DNA of 64,000 nt from OLB6 sp964620125 (lineage in GTDB: Bacteria > Bacteroidota > Ignavibacteria > Kapaibacteriales > Kapaibacteriaceae): assembly GCA_964620125.1 (NCBI GenBank), contig CAZUGQ010000015.1:3337-67336 (forward strand), read 5' to 3'. Below, piece after piece: positions 36,222 through 45,063 of the stretch (positions are counted from its first letter, which is position 1; each line of letters opens with the position of its first letter). The notes under the pieces are model-generated. The model saw only the letters and a program-made list of their open reading frames with translations. It was not told the DNA's origin and searched no databases. The translations under genes and the position numbers were made by a program.

Positions 36222-37651
36222 TGTACGCTGAAGACCGCTCGGAATTCGAGCGCCAAACGCTAAGCGTTTCCGAGCGAGTGCAGGCTTGTCTCGCTCGCAT
36301 CAACGAGCATGCCCACCTGAATGCCTACCTGCACGTATGCGCTGAGTCCGCTCTGCTGCAAGCCGCTGAAAGCGACGAACGCTTTCGCAACGGAACGGCA
36401 CGTGTGCTTGAAGGCCTGATTGTTGCAGTGAAGGACAACATCAGTATGAAGGGGGCTCCGCTAACGTGCGCCTCCAGAATCCTGGAGGGCTTTCAACCGG
36501 TGTATGATGCAACAGTTATCGTACGCCTTCGGGATGCTGGTGCCATTGTGATCGGTAAAACGAACATGGATGAGTTTGCCATGGGGTCCAGCAACGAAAA
36601 CAGCGCCTATGGTGCAGTGCTGCATCCTATTGACGCTACCCGTGTACCCGGCGGATCAAGCGGAGGTTCGGCAGTGGCTGTTGCAACGGGAACGTGCCAT
36701 GTAGCACTCGGGAGCGACACCGGCGGTTCTGTGCGCCAGCCTGCAGCTTTTTGTGGTGTGTATGGTTATAAGCCAACCTATGGTGCCATTAGCCGCTACG
36801 GTTTGGTGGCCTTCGCATCGTCGCTTGATCAGATAGGCATTTTCGCAAACACCACGCAGGATATTCTTTCCGTACTCGCTGTTATTGGTGGGTACGACCC
36901 TCTGGACAGCACGAGCAGCACGAGTTTCTCGGTGGCTGGTGATGATATCAAGGTGAATGGGAGTCGTGATTCAAACAGCTTCCACCCATTGCGGATAGGA
37001 CGAATCTCTGGCTCACTACTGGAGGGGTGCAGCCAAGCGATCAGAAGTGCATACGAATCCTTCATGCAAACTCTTGAGAAACAAGGAGCGGAGGTATCCA
37101 ACATCGAGCTACCAGCCTCGGAGATATGGATACCCACCTACTTCATCCTTGCAACGGCAGAGGCATCGAGCAATCTGGCGCGGTATGATGGCGTGCGATA
37201 TGGAATGCGGAGTGCGAATGAGGATTCTGAAACTGACATGATCACGGCAACACGAAGTTCAGGTTTTGGCACCGAGGTGAAACGCCGAATCATGTTGGGC
37301 ACGTATGTGCTTTCCAGTGGGTATCACGACGCGTACTACACCAATGCTCAGCGAGCACGCCGCATTATCGCCGAAGGTTATGAGCGGATATTCGATCATG
37401 TGCATTTGGTATGCCTACCAACCACACCAACCACAGCCTTTGTACGAGGTGAGATCACCGACCCTGTCCAGATGTGGCTTAGCGACCTGTTCACGGTAAG
37501 TGCCAACATCGCCGGAATCCCAGCCATCAGCATTCCGTGGGGAACGGACGAGCAGGGGTTGCCCATCGGAGTTCAACTTCAGGGTAGGATGTTTGGCGAT
37601 CAGGACTTGTTAGTGCATGCAGGCAGTACCATCAAAACGATGGTCGGCTAG
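36218..37651 (+). CDS. gatA: Aspartyl/glutamyl-tRNA amidotransferase subunit A
   Basis: 477 residues; two adjacent ATGs (36218 and 36221) are possible starts. The amidase Ser-cisSer-Lys triad is present: Lys in LIVAVKDNISMKG, Ser in RVPGGSSGGSAVAVATG and Ser in ALGSDTGGSVRQPAAF; PTYGAISRYGLVAFASSLDQ follows as in GatA. It supplies ammonia for conversion of Glu-tRNA(Gln) or Asp-tRNA(Asn). gatB and gatC are elsewhere. A tRNA-Asn gene is also in this window, at 59229-59302. Confidence 0.95.
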   Translation: MMYAEDRSEFERQTLSVSERVQACLARINEHAHLNAYLHVCAESALLQAAESDERFRNGTARVLEGLIVAVKDNISMKGAPLTCASRILEGFQPVYDATVIVRLRDAGAIVIGKTNMDEFAMGSSNENSAYGAVLHPIDATRVPGGSSGGSAVAVATGTCHVALGSDTGGSVRQPAAFCGVYGYKPTYGAISRYGLVAFASSLDQIGIFANTTQDILSVLAVIGGYDPLDSTSSTSFSVAGDDIKVNGSRDSNSFHPLRIGRISGSLLEGCSQAIRSAYESFMQTLEKQGAEVSNIELPASEIWIPTYFILATAEASSNLARYDGVRYGMRSANEDSETDMITATRSSGFGTEVKRRIMLGTYVLSSGYHDAYYTNAQRARRIIAEGYERIFDHVHLVCLPTTPTTAFVRGEITDPVQMWLSDLFTVSANIAGIPAISIPWGTDEQGLPIGVQLQGRMFGDQDLLVHAGSTIKTMVG

Positions 37652-37715
37652 AATACACACCTTGGCAAACCATGGCATAGCGGTTTGCTGCAGCGCATGC
37701 ATCAACGTGGAGTGA

Positions 37716-38117
37716 CTAGCTGAAGTGAATTGGCACTTCAATCCTGTCGCTTATCGACAGCTTTACCGGGCATGTGGTAACGGCATTCGTGAGAATCTTC
37801 ATCTCCTTATCGTCGAAGCTCCGATTCAGGTGTATCTCCACCGTGAGCCGGCCCACACGGCGCAGCGGATCGGCCACCATCTCCTTGCGGATGGTGAGTG
37901 TGGTTCCCGTCACATCCCACCCATGCCTGTTTGCCGCAAGGCCGATGTACATGAGCATGCAGGACCCCAGAGAGGCAGCAAGCAGATCCGTTGGCGAGAA
38001 GGACTCGCCACGGCCGTGGTTGTCCGTAGGTGCGTCCGACACCAGTGTTGTGCCGGATGGGCCATGAACGATGGTACTTCGAAGGTCTCCATCGTACCGT
38101 ATTGACATTTCGACCAT
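37716..38117 (-). CDS. OsmC/Ohr-family peroxidase-like protein
   Basis: 133 residues with the OsmC fold: ESFSPTDLLAASLGSCMLMYIG (first Cys), a beta hairpin VGRLTVEIHLN, then TTCPVKLSIS (second Cys). The two Cys are the redox pair that reduces organic hydroperoxides in characterised members. GGAGAG precedes the start. It is convergent with gatA and divergent from sucD. Confidence 0.9.
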   Translation of the reverse strand: MVEMSIRYDGDLRSTIVHGPSGTTLVSDAPTDNHGRGESFSPTDLLAASLGSCMLMYIGLAANRHGWDVTGTTLTIRKEMVADPLRRVGRLTVEIHLNRSFDDKEMKILTNAVTTCPVKLSISDRIEVPIHFS

Positions 38118-38175
38118 GATGCTCTCCGTGGTGGTTCCGTAATTTCGTGGTCTTCACCACAAGGGGCAAGCACGA

Positions 38176-39153
38176 ATGAGCGTTCTGGTCAATAAGAATT
38201 CGAGAATTGTCGTCCAGGGCATCACTGGCGGCGAAGGAACCTTCCACACATCTCAGATGCTGGAGTACGGCACCAACGTGGTTGGTGGTGTTACCCCTGG
38301 AAAGGGTGGAACCACATATTCCGGCAAGGGCGAGGACACCTTCATCCGACCTCTTCCAGTATTCAACACGGTACGGGAAGCTGTGGACGAGACGGGTGCG
38401 GATGTATCCATCATTTTCGTTCCTGCCGCGTTTGCAGCCGACGCCATCCTTGAAGCCATTGATTCCGGCATCAAGGTTATCGTGTGTATTACGGAGGGCA
38501 TTCCGATTAGGGACATGATACCTGTGAAGGCAGCTCTGCAACGATCCAACTCCGTTCTCATCGGACCGAACTGTCCCGGCATCATCACCCCCGGCGAAGC
38601 CAAGATTGGCATCATGCCTGGTTACATTTTTTCTCGTGGTCCTGTTGGCTTGGTATCACGTTCGGGAACCCTTACGTACGAAGCCGTAAAACAACTCACC
38701 GACGTAGGCTTGGGACAGAGCACATGTATCGGCATCGGTGGCGACCCCATCATCGGAACACAATTCATTGATGCTATTCGGTACTTTAACGAGGATCCCG
38801 AAACCGAGGCTATCGTGATGATCGGCGAAATCGGCGGTTCTGCCGAGGAAACGGCAGCAGAGTACATTCGCGACAACGTGAAAAAACCCGTCGTAGGCTT
38901 CATCGCAGGCCGCACCGCCCCTCCCGGCCGCCGCATGGGCCATGCAGGCGCCATCATTTCCGGCGGTAAAGGCACCGCATCCGACAAGATTGCCACCATG
39001 CAAGCCTGCGGCATTACCGTAGCCGAATCACCAGCCCTCATCGGCCAAACAATGAAGATGGTACTCTCCGGCTCGAACGGCACCACACCACCTAAAGCAG
39101 CTAAAAAGACAGCTAAAAAGGCAGCATCGAAGAAGACAAGCAAGAAGAAGTGA
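38176..39153 (+). CDS. sucD: Succinyl-CoA synthetase subunit alpha
   Basis: 325 residues. CoA-binding Rossmann motif VQGITGGEGTFHTSQMLEYG, then GPNCPGIITPGEAKIGIMPG, SRSGTLTYEA and the phosphohistidine loop GRRMGHAGAIISGGKGTASD. It forms ATP or GTP from succinyl-CoA with the beta subunit, whose gene is not here. The last ~25 residues are a Lys/Ala-rich tail (PPKAAKKTAKKAASKKTSK) absent from ordinary SucD proteins; it resembles the tails of histone H1-like proteins. Confidence 0.95.
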   Translation: MSVLVNKNSRIVVQGITGGEGTFHTSQMLEYGTNVVGGVTPGKGGTTYSGKGEDTFIRPLPVFNTVREAVDETGADVSIIFVPAAFAADAILEAIDSGIKVIVCITEGIPIRDMIPVKAALQRSNSVLIGPNCPGIITPGEAKIGIMPGYIFSRGPVGLVSRSGTLTYEAVKQLTDVGLGQSTCIGIGGDPIIGTQFIDAIRYFNEDPETEAIVMIGEIGGSAEETAAEYIRDNVKKPVVGFIAGRTAPPGRRMGHAGAIISGGKGTASDKIATMQACGITVAESPALIGQTMKMVLSGSNGTTPPKAAKKTAKKAASKKTSKKK

Positions 39154-39161
39154 GCAGTGAC

Positions 39162-39265
39162 GTAACCCCGTAACCCCGTAACCCCGTAACCCCGTCATCC
39201 AGTAATCCCGTAATCCCGTACTCCCGTAACCCCGTCATCCCGTCATCCCGTAATCCCGTCATCTC
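39162..39265. repeat. Octanucleotide tandem repeat, consensus GTMATCCC, 13 units
   Basis: Unit by unit: GTAACCCC four times, GTCATCCA, GTAATCCC twice, GTACTCCC, GTAACCCC, GTCATCCC twice, GTAATCCC and a final GTCATCTC. It fills most of the 130-base spacer between sucD and ndk and ends 18 bases before the ndk start. It could mark slipped-strand variation affecting ndk expression. Confidence 0.9.
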
Positions 39266-39283
39266 CCAATCTCCTCCCCTCCC

Positions 39284-39703
39284 ATGTCCCTCCAACGCAC
39301 CCTCTGCATCATCAAGCCCGATGCCGTTCGCAACAACAACGTCGGCAACATCATTGCCATGATCCAGGAAAACGGCTTCCGTATCCTGGGCATGAAACAA
39401 ATCACCATTTCTCAGGCCGTTGCTGGTGCTTTTTATGCTGTGCACAAAGAACGCCCCTTCTATGGCGAGCTCGTCCAATTCATGAGCTCCGGCCCAATCG
39501 TTCCTATCGCTCTTGAAAAAGAGAATGCCGTTGCTGACTGGCGCACCCTCATTGGTGCTACCGACCCTGCCGAAGCAGCCGAAGGCACCGTACGTAAGCG
39601 CTATGCAACAAGCAAGGGAGAAAACGCTGTTCACGGCTCTGATTCGGAAGAAAACGGACGCCTTGAAGTCTCGTTCTTTTTTGCCGAGAGCGAGCTGGTG
39701 TAG
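39284..39703 (+). CDS. ndk: Nucleoside diphosphate kinase
   Basis: 139 residues. QRTLCIIKPDAVRNNNVGN at the N-terminus, HKERPFYGELVQFMSSGPIV, and the active-site His in NAVHGSDSEENG, followed by the family FFF-A-E ending. It equilibrates nucleoside triphosphates by phosphoryl transfer. Downstream of sucD and the octanucleotide repeat; a hairpin follows its stop. Confidence 0.96.
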   Translation: MSLQRTLCIIKPDAVRNNNVGNIIAMIQENGFRILGMKQITISQAVAGAFYAVHKERPFYGELVQFMSSGPIVPIALEKENAVADWRTLIGATDPAEAAEGTVRKRYATSKGENAVHGSDSEENGRLEVSFFFAESELV

Positions 39704-39742
39704 GGCAACACGACGAAACCACGAACGGCGTCAACTGTTCTA

Positions 39743-39774
39743 GCAGCGAGGGCGGTACTCCCGCCCTCGTGCTA
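39743..39774 (+). terminator. Hairpin after ndk, probable terminator
   Basis: GCGAGGGCGG and CCGCCCTCGTGC form a GC-rich stem (8 perfect pairs, extended by AGC/GCT after a 2-base bulge) about 40 bases after the ndk stop. The following sequence is only weakly T-rich, so efficiency is uncertain. Confidence 0.55.
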
Positions 39775-39806
39775 TTAACGGCCCTTTGGTAAATTCTCAC
39801 ACTCTC

Positions 39807-40781
39807 ATGACCCATCCCTTTTCTGTTCGCTTCGTCATTCCTTGCCTTCTTCTGCTTATTGGCGGCCCCGTCTTTGCCCAGAAACAGGGTGAACCCGTTC
39901 AGGCTGTTAGTAAGGGACGAGACTTCCGCCTGGAGGCGCGGTATACCGCAGGTGTTGCTCAGGCCTATGAATTCACTGAAACAACCAAGGTGGTGCGAAC
40001 GCACAGCGACAGTTCCAAGAAGGAGTATGGCCGAACGGTAAAACACTTCATGACGGTGCGCTGTATCGAAAGCCTGAATGGACTTACTAAGCTCGTTGTG
40101 AATGTGGACTCAATACAGTACCAGTTTACAGCACCTGGCATCAACGTTGAGTATGATTCGCAGGTTGATATCACACCCAAAAAGTTTGTCGACCTGAATG
40201 CCTACATCGGCCCACTGAACCGCACCTACACGCTTAGCATGAACTCGTATGGCGAAGTCACCAGCCTTGAAGGTGAGCAGATTGAGTTCTGGCGCGATTA
40301 CATTGCAGAGAACAGTGCTGGCATAGACAGCACCACACTGCTCGTTTGGCAGCAGTGTTTGGCCGACGAAAACCTGATCTTTGTTGGGGATCAGCAAAAA
40401 GGAATCATCCCCGGCCTAAAGGTGTCCGTGGATTCAACATGGCAACACAAGTTGCTCTTACGAACAAATGGTGTGTTGTTTGTGGATACGGTTCGCAGCA
40501 GATTCGCACAGTACACTGGTGGACTGTATGTCTTAACAACTGCAGACACATTAGCGGCAGCTTCGCAGCCCCTTCGCACCTTTGGCATCGACATGGTTGC
40601 TCACGTACTGGATGGGAAGGCTGCAGTTAATGGTGAGCTTGTATTACGCAACACCGGTGTTATCGAAGAACTCACTCTGAACGTTAACGCATGGTACACG
40701 GCCAAGGCCCTCATGGAAGTCTTCCGAGAAGACGTTTCTTCCACCTATCAGTGGAAACTCACTGGCCAGTACCAGTGGTAA
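39807..40781 (+). CDS. Secreted protein of unknown function (DUF6263-like), first of a pair
   Basis: About 324 residues from the ATG at 39807. Signal peptide (FVIPCLLLLIGGPVFAQ) then a beta-rich body with the pattern ARYTAGVAQAYEFTETTKVV and GLKVSVDSTWQHKLLL. Similar order and length to the next gene, with which it overlaps (its TAA lies inside the next GTG start region). Such proteins resemble a Bacteroidota family of unknown role; no catalytic motif is seen. Confidence 0.65.
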   Translation: MTHPFSVRFVIPCLLLLIGGPVFAQKQGEPVQAVSKGRDFRLEARYTAGVAQAYEFTETTKVVRTHSDSSKKEYGRTVKHFMTVRCIESLNGLTKLVVNVDSIQYQFTAPGINVEYDSQVDITPKKFVDLNAYIGPLNRTYTLSMNSYGEVTSLEGEQIEFWRDYIAENSAGIDSTTLLVWQQCLADENLIFVGDQQKGIIPGLKVSVDSTWQHKLLLRTNGVLFVDTVRSRFAQYTGGLYVLTTADTLAAASQPLRTFGIDMVAHVLDGKAAVNGELVLRNTGVIEELTLNVNAWYTAKALMEVFREDVSSTYQWKLTGQYQW

Positions 40782-41842
40782 GGATTGTGCTCTGCATGCT
40801 GTGTGCCGGACTGGTGGCATGCAGCACTCAAGACAAAGATGGCGTTCCAGCAGAAGTTGCTGGTGGTCCAAAGGGGTCGGTATCGGTACTCAGTGCAGCA
40901 GACACTGCGTCGGGCGAAGCTATCAGCCTAGAGGACGTGAGGTTGGACACGCTGCGAATACGGCTGGATCCATCAACCGCGTTTCGGCACAAGGTTTTGA
41001 TGTACTCTACTACGGACCAGGACACCTTGCATGCAGAGCGAAAGGAATATTATACAATCGCCACGTCGGTTCTCAGGCGTGATTCACTCAACCGGTATGC
41101 CCTGAAGGTAAGGTTTGAGCACATGAACCTTGCTGCCTCCTTCTCGAACCCCGTTACAAAACAGACGCTGATGAAAACGGAGTTCAAGTCTGATGACTCG
41201 GCAGCTGGTAAGAAACCCGAGAATCGTCGTTTTCTTACCATTCTCCGCACACCCATCGAAGTCCACGTTACCGACAGAGGAGATCTGAAAAAGATTCTTG
41301 GAACCGAAGCAATCGCGGCACAGATCATCGCCGATCAACAGGGCGGGGCAATCGTGAGCAGTCCGGACCCTGCCGTGATGAATCAGATTCGCACGTCCAT
41401 CGAGGCTTCGATTGTTGCGCCATTCGTATCGGCGATCTTTATTCCTTTTCCAGACTCTGCTGTGAAGGAAGGGCTTCAGTGGACCAAGACACAACATTCC
41501 GATATTCTTCCAACGGTACGAGCAACATCGACGCAAACGCTTAAAGTTGTAGGCATGCGCCTGATCAAGGGCCGACGCGTTGCAACCATCGAAGGTGTTA
41601 CGACTGGTTCTGTAAAGTCAGCCGCCGGAACCAATGAAGTCGAGGCCTTTGGCAGCAAAATCACCAACACAAAACTTCAGGGGTCTGCGCGGGCAATTGT
41701 TGACCTGGAAAGTGGCATTACGCTGCATCACAGTTACGAGGTGGTAACCACCATGCGCCTCAATTTCCAATTGCCGGGAGGCAAGACCAAGCACATGGAT
41801 CAGAAGATGGTCATGGGTTTTACAGTAGACATGGTGCCGTAA
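40775..41842 (+). CDS. Lipoprotein of unknown function, related to upstream neighbour
   Basis: About 355 residues if started at GTG 40775, which overlaps the upstream stop and opens a lipoprotein signal VVRIVLCMLCAGLVAC; an ATG at 40691 would lie inside the previous gene. The body (FRHKVLMYSTTDQDTLHAER, FIPFPDSAVKEGLQWTKTQ, VTTMRLNFQLPGGKTKHMDQ) has the same beta-rich layout as the upstream protein, suggesting an old duplication. Followed within 3 bases by the GAF-domain gene. Function unknown. Confidence 0.68.
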   Translation: MVRIVLCMLCAGLVACSTQDKDGVPAEVAGGPKGSVSVLSAADTASGEAISLEDVRLDTLRIRLDPSTAFRHKVLMYSTTDQDTLHAERKEYYTIATSVLRRDSLNRYALKVRFEHMNLAASFSNPVTKQTLMKTEFKSDDSAAGKKPENRRFLTILRTPIEVHVTDRGDLKKILGTEAIAAQIIADQQGGAIVSSPDPAVMNQIRTSIEASIVAPFVSAIFIPFPDSAVKEGLQWTKTQHSDILPTVRATSTQTLKVVGMRLIKGRRVATIEGVTTGSVKSAAGTNEVEAFGSKITNTKLQGSARAIVDLESGITLHHSYEVVTTMRLNFQLPGGKTKHMDQKMVMGFTVDMVP

Positions 41843-41845
41843 ACA

Positions 41846-44134
41846 ATGCCAACTCGCAAGGTAGATCTCCGCAGTGTGTTCATGCCAAGCGATAGCATCG
41901 CCTTTGTGGTTATCATCATCGGGCTGTTTATCGCACTGTTTCTTGATGAGATGGCCGTTCGACTCATCGGAGTGTGCATTGCCGTGTTAGGTGGTGTGGC
42001 CTTGTTTATGATGGTTTCCCCACGCCTTACGGATCTCTCCATGCCACGGCCACCGCGGCCAACGGAGAGTCCGCTGTTTATGTCGCAAACCACGAGTGAC
42101 GGCCGACAAACACGCCAGGTATTCGACAGCCTTGCCTATCGAGCAACCTTTGGTGCAGAGGACACTTCGGGTGAGCCTCCGTTGGATGAGCGACAGATTC
42201 AGCTGTTTCCGGGATTGATGGAGGAGCGTGACCCTCCTCCAACAAGGCTGCAGCAGCCAACGGGGAAGGACTTGCTCGACATGGAGTTTGCTGATGGGCA
42301 GAGCTCTGTGCGCGTTGTGCGTGTTCGCAGCTCACCAGCTTCCACCAATCCACCCCGCCTGGCCATCGTAAGCCGAAGTGTTCGGAAGGCTACAACGGGT
42401 CAGGAAGAGACTGCCTCGGCCGACGATGCATCGCCAAAGCCCCCTACATCATCACCAAATGTGGTTATCAGTGGGCCAGTGAACAGCGAAGTTCGGCTTA
42501 GCGACGATGTGACGGTTCGTCCGCGTGGCGTGCAGAAGAATCAGCCAGAAACACCACAGCCAACACAAACAACCGTCGACGCAAGTGCTGACCAGCCGCT
42601 GCGGAAGCCAGAGATCCGTGTTTCGGCGTTCATGACGGACGACGATGAAGAGATGGAGATTTCCGAAGAGCCCCGCAAGGAGTTCGACTATCTCCTGAAC
42701 AGGGTACTCATGGTCATACGGTCGGCCACGAATGCTCGCACGGCGGCCTTCTTCTGGTTCAACAGAGAGAGGCAGCAGCTTGTAGTCGAAGCACGGATAA
42801 CGGATGCAACGGAGCAGTTCACTGAGCAGCGCAAGTTGCCCATAGCTCAGGACGTAGTAAGCCAGATTGCTCTTGAAGGTCGTCCAGAGATCATCAGCGA
42901 CATTATCCCAACCGCAGAACTGGAACTGATCCCTTACTACACGCACCGTGCTGGTACCGTGAGCTTTGTTGGTGTGCCAGTGTACTTCCGTGGTAACGTA
43001 GTTGGCGTGTTATGTGCGGATTCAACCGAAGAGCATGCCTACACAGATGTTACCGTAGGCTTCTTTGGTCACTTCACAAAGCTCATCAGTGGATTGGTAC
43101 TGAGCTACACGTCGAAGTTCGACCTTCAGCAGAATTCGCGTCTGCTGGAAACCATCCTCCACTTCCGCACGTCCGTTGCCGAGGCAGACCCTTCGGTTTC
43201 TATTGTGATTACGGCATTGTTCGATGCTATCGTAAAACACATGGATGTTAGCACGATGGGTGTGTGCAGCTTCGACAAGGCAGCTCGTGCATGGACTCTC
43301 ACTGATGCACGCAGCGTAGTGCCAGAGTATGGGGCTTTGGTTGGAACGTCCGTTAACCTCGAGCAATCACTGGTAGGCGAATGTATTCGTAACGGTGAGT
43401 CTATTGCCATCAGTGTAGAAGGCAGTGCTATACGTGTATCACCACTGGAACCACCGATTGACTTGTGCCAGTTCGTAGCTGTGCCAATGCGTTCGCTGCT
43501 GCATACACATGGAGCGCTGTTTCTTGAGAACCACCGAGGTACCATCACAAGTCATGATGTATCGGTTGCAGAGGTGCTGGCAGACCTTGCTGGCGAGATG
43601 ATCGGCGGCCTAAGAGACGTACCCCCTGATGGTAAACACCAGGAGACAGACTTCACCGCAGCACCGTTACCAACTGCTCCGCAGGATGGATTCATGGATC
43701 GGCTGGCAGAAGAATGTGCTCGAGCTATTGACTACCAATCAACTCTCACTGCATGCATCATCAGGATTGATCCGCTCAAGGGCATACCAGAGGCCGACGA
43801 ATCACAGGTTCTTGATGCTGCAGCTCATCACATCATCGGGCGTGTTCGCGAACAAGTGCGTGAATACGATCTCGTTGAGCGAACCGATGAGCACTCCATC
43901 ACAGTTGTGCTGGTTGCATACACAGCTCAGGAAGCACAATTCTGGACGGAAAACCTGCGCCGCGATGTTGCAAGCTCGGCAGTAACTGCTGGTAGCAGAC
44001 GGGTAAACGTAACCGTAAGCATAGGTGTAGCTGAGTTTACCCCAACTGACACGAGAGAGTCTCTTCTTGATCATGCACAAACCGCACTTGCCATTTCCGT
44101 TCGGCAGCAGAATAAAGTAACGGTGTACAGCTAA
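41846..44134 (+). CDS. Membrane-anchored GAF-GAF-degenerate GGDEF signalling protein
   Basis: 762 residues. Two adjacent membrane segments near the N-terminus (IAFVVIIIGLFIALFLD, LIGVCIAVLGGVALFMM), a ~200-residue low-complexity linker, then two GAF sensor domains (~290-430, FVGVPVYFRGNVVGVLCADS; and ~450-590, CQFVAVPMRSLLHTHGALFL). The last ~160 residues have diguanylate cyclase layout (DYQSTLTACIIRIDPLKG, VTVSIGVAEFTP) but GG[D/E]EF is replaced by ERTDEHSI, so it is probably an inactive or nucleotide-binding sensor. Last gene of the run from 39807. Confidence 0.82.
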   Translation: MPTRKVDLRSVFMPSDSIAFVVIIIGLFIALFLDEMAVRLIGVCIAVLGGVALFMMVSPRLTDLSMPRPPRPTESPLFMSQTTSDGRQTRQVFDSLAYRATFGAEDTSGEPPLDERQIQLFPGLMEERDPPPTRLQQPTGKDLLDMEFADGQSSVRVVRVRSSPASTNPPRLAIVSRSVRKATTGQEETASADDASPKPPTSSPNVVISGPVNSEVRLSDDVTVRPRGVQKNQPETPQPTQTTVDASADQPLRKPEIRVSAFMTDDDEEMEISEEPRKEFDYLLNRVLMVIRSATNARTAAFFWFNRERQQLVVEARITDATEQFTEQRKLPIAQDVVSQIALEGRPEIISDIIPTAELELIPYYTHRAGTVSFVGVPVYFRGNVVGVLCADSTEEHAYTDVTVGFFGHFTKLISGLVLSYTSKFDLQQNSRLLETILHFRTSVAEADPSVSIVITALFDAIVKHMDVSTMGVCSFDKAARAWTLTDARSVVPEYGALVGTSVNLEQSLVGECIRNGESIAISVEGSAIRVSPLEPPIDLCQFVAVPMRSLLHTHGALFLENHRGTITSHDVSVAEVLADLAGEMIGGLRDVPPDGKHQETDFTAAPLPTAPQDGFMDRLAEECARAIDYQSTLTACIIRIDPLKGIPEADESQVLDAAAHHIIGRVREQVREYDLVERTDEHSITVVLVAYTAQEAQFWTENLRRDVASSAVTAGSRRVNVTVSIGVAEFTPTDTRESLLDHAQTALAISVRQQNKVTVYS

Positions 44135-44151
44135 ACGGGGCCAAATACGAG

Positions 44152-45063
44152 CTATCGAACAGCAGCCACGTCGGGGTCGGGTGCAACAACATCCAGGCTT
44201 ACAAGCACTGGGCAATGATCGCTGACCTTCGAGGCATCCTGCGCACTGAGATACTCATTGTGATTCTCTACCCGCGCAGTTCCCGACACAAATCTTGCTG
44301 CAGCCTGAGGTGATGCTAGGATGTGGTCAATCACATTCCACTTGGGGTTAGCACAACTTTTAAGTCCGTTGGTAAGAAACACCAGCTTCCCATCCAGCAG
44401 TGCATCCAAGGTAGCATTGGAACGGCGGCCAGGATAGTCGTTAAAGTCCCCCGCAATAATCACGTCCCTCTCTTTTCCGCTACTCACAACGGAGTCAACA
44501 AACGCTTTGGCAATAGCTGCCTGCTTGGATCGGATTTCTCTGCTTTCCTCTAGCAGAGCTGGAGTGCTATCGTACTTGGAAGAGCTTTTCAAGTGAACGC
44601 TCATCATTAGCCACTGGAAAGCCCCCTTCCTGCATTCAACCAAGAGTCCAGGTCGCAATCGTTCTGGTCGATCAAGTTGCAGCGGCGTATAGTCACCAAC
44701 ACGCTTCACGGATATCGAGCTGCGATATACAACCCCAACGCGCTGCTGTCCGCCACCGCTACTCAGCATTCCCGCATATCCATCAAGGTATCGCAGCACC
44801 TTCTTCAGGGCCTCGTCATTTTCCACTTCTTGCACGGCAAACACATCGGCACCCGACTTGATGATCACATCAGCTACCATCAGGTAGTCCTGATCAGTAC
44901 GTGGCAACCTGTCCTGTTTGCCATCGCCCAACCACTCCATGTTGAAGGTGCCAATCACAACTCGTGCATCGTCGGTACCCTGCGACGTTGAGCACCCAAC
45001 AAGAGTCCAGCTCAACAGGCCTACAGCAATAAGCTGCAGGGGGCTTGGGAATGGTGATTTCAT
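44152..45063 (-). CDS. Endonuclease/exonuclease/phosphatase-family lipoprotein
   Basis: 303 residues from the ATG at 45063, which overlaps the proline dehydrogenase TGA (ATGA). Lipoprotein signal ending LSWTLVGCST. EEP-fold motifs: VVIGTFNMEWLG (N-terminal Asn), DVFAVQEVEND (catalytic Glu), IIAGDFNDYPG (Asp/Asn) and VSDHCPVLVSLD (Asp-His). The fold covers secreted DNases and phosphodiesterases; a surface-attached nuclease is plausible but the substrate is unknown. Confidence 0.85.
   Translation of the reverse strand: MKSPFPSPLQLIAVGLLSWTLVGCSTSQGTDDARVVIGTFNMEWLGDGKQDRLPRTDQDYLMVADVIIKSGADVFAVQEVENDEALKKVLRYLDGYAGMLSSGGGQQRVGVVYRSSISVKRVGDYTPLQLDRPERLRPGLLVECRKGAFQWLMMSVHLKSSSKYDSTPALLEESREIRSKQAAIAKAFVDSVVSSGKERDVIIAGDFNDYPGRRSNATLDALLDGKLVFLTNGLKSCANPKWNVIDHILASPQAAARFVSGTARVENHNEYLSAQDASKVSDHCPVLVSLDVVAPDPDVAAVR

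Noticed and set aside
37665..37688. 7-bp hairpin between gatA and the OsmC gene as a terminator
   Set aside because: Long loop (10 bases) and no T-run on either strand; too weak to call.
39113..39634. 173-codon minus-strand frame over the octanucleotide repeat and ndk
   Set aside because: It is antisense to ndk and its repetitive C-terminus is only the translation of the octamer repeat.
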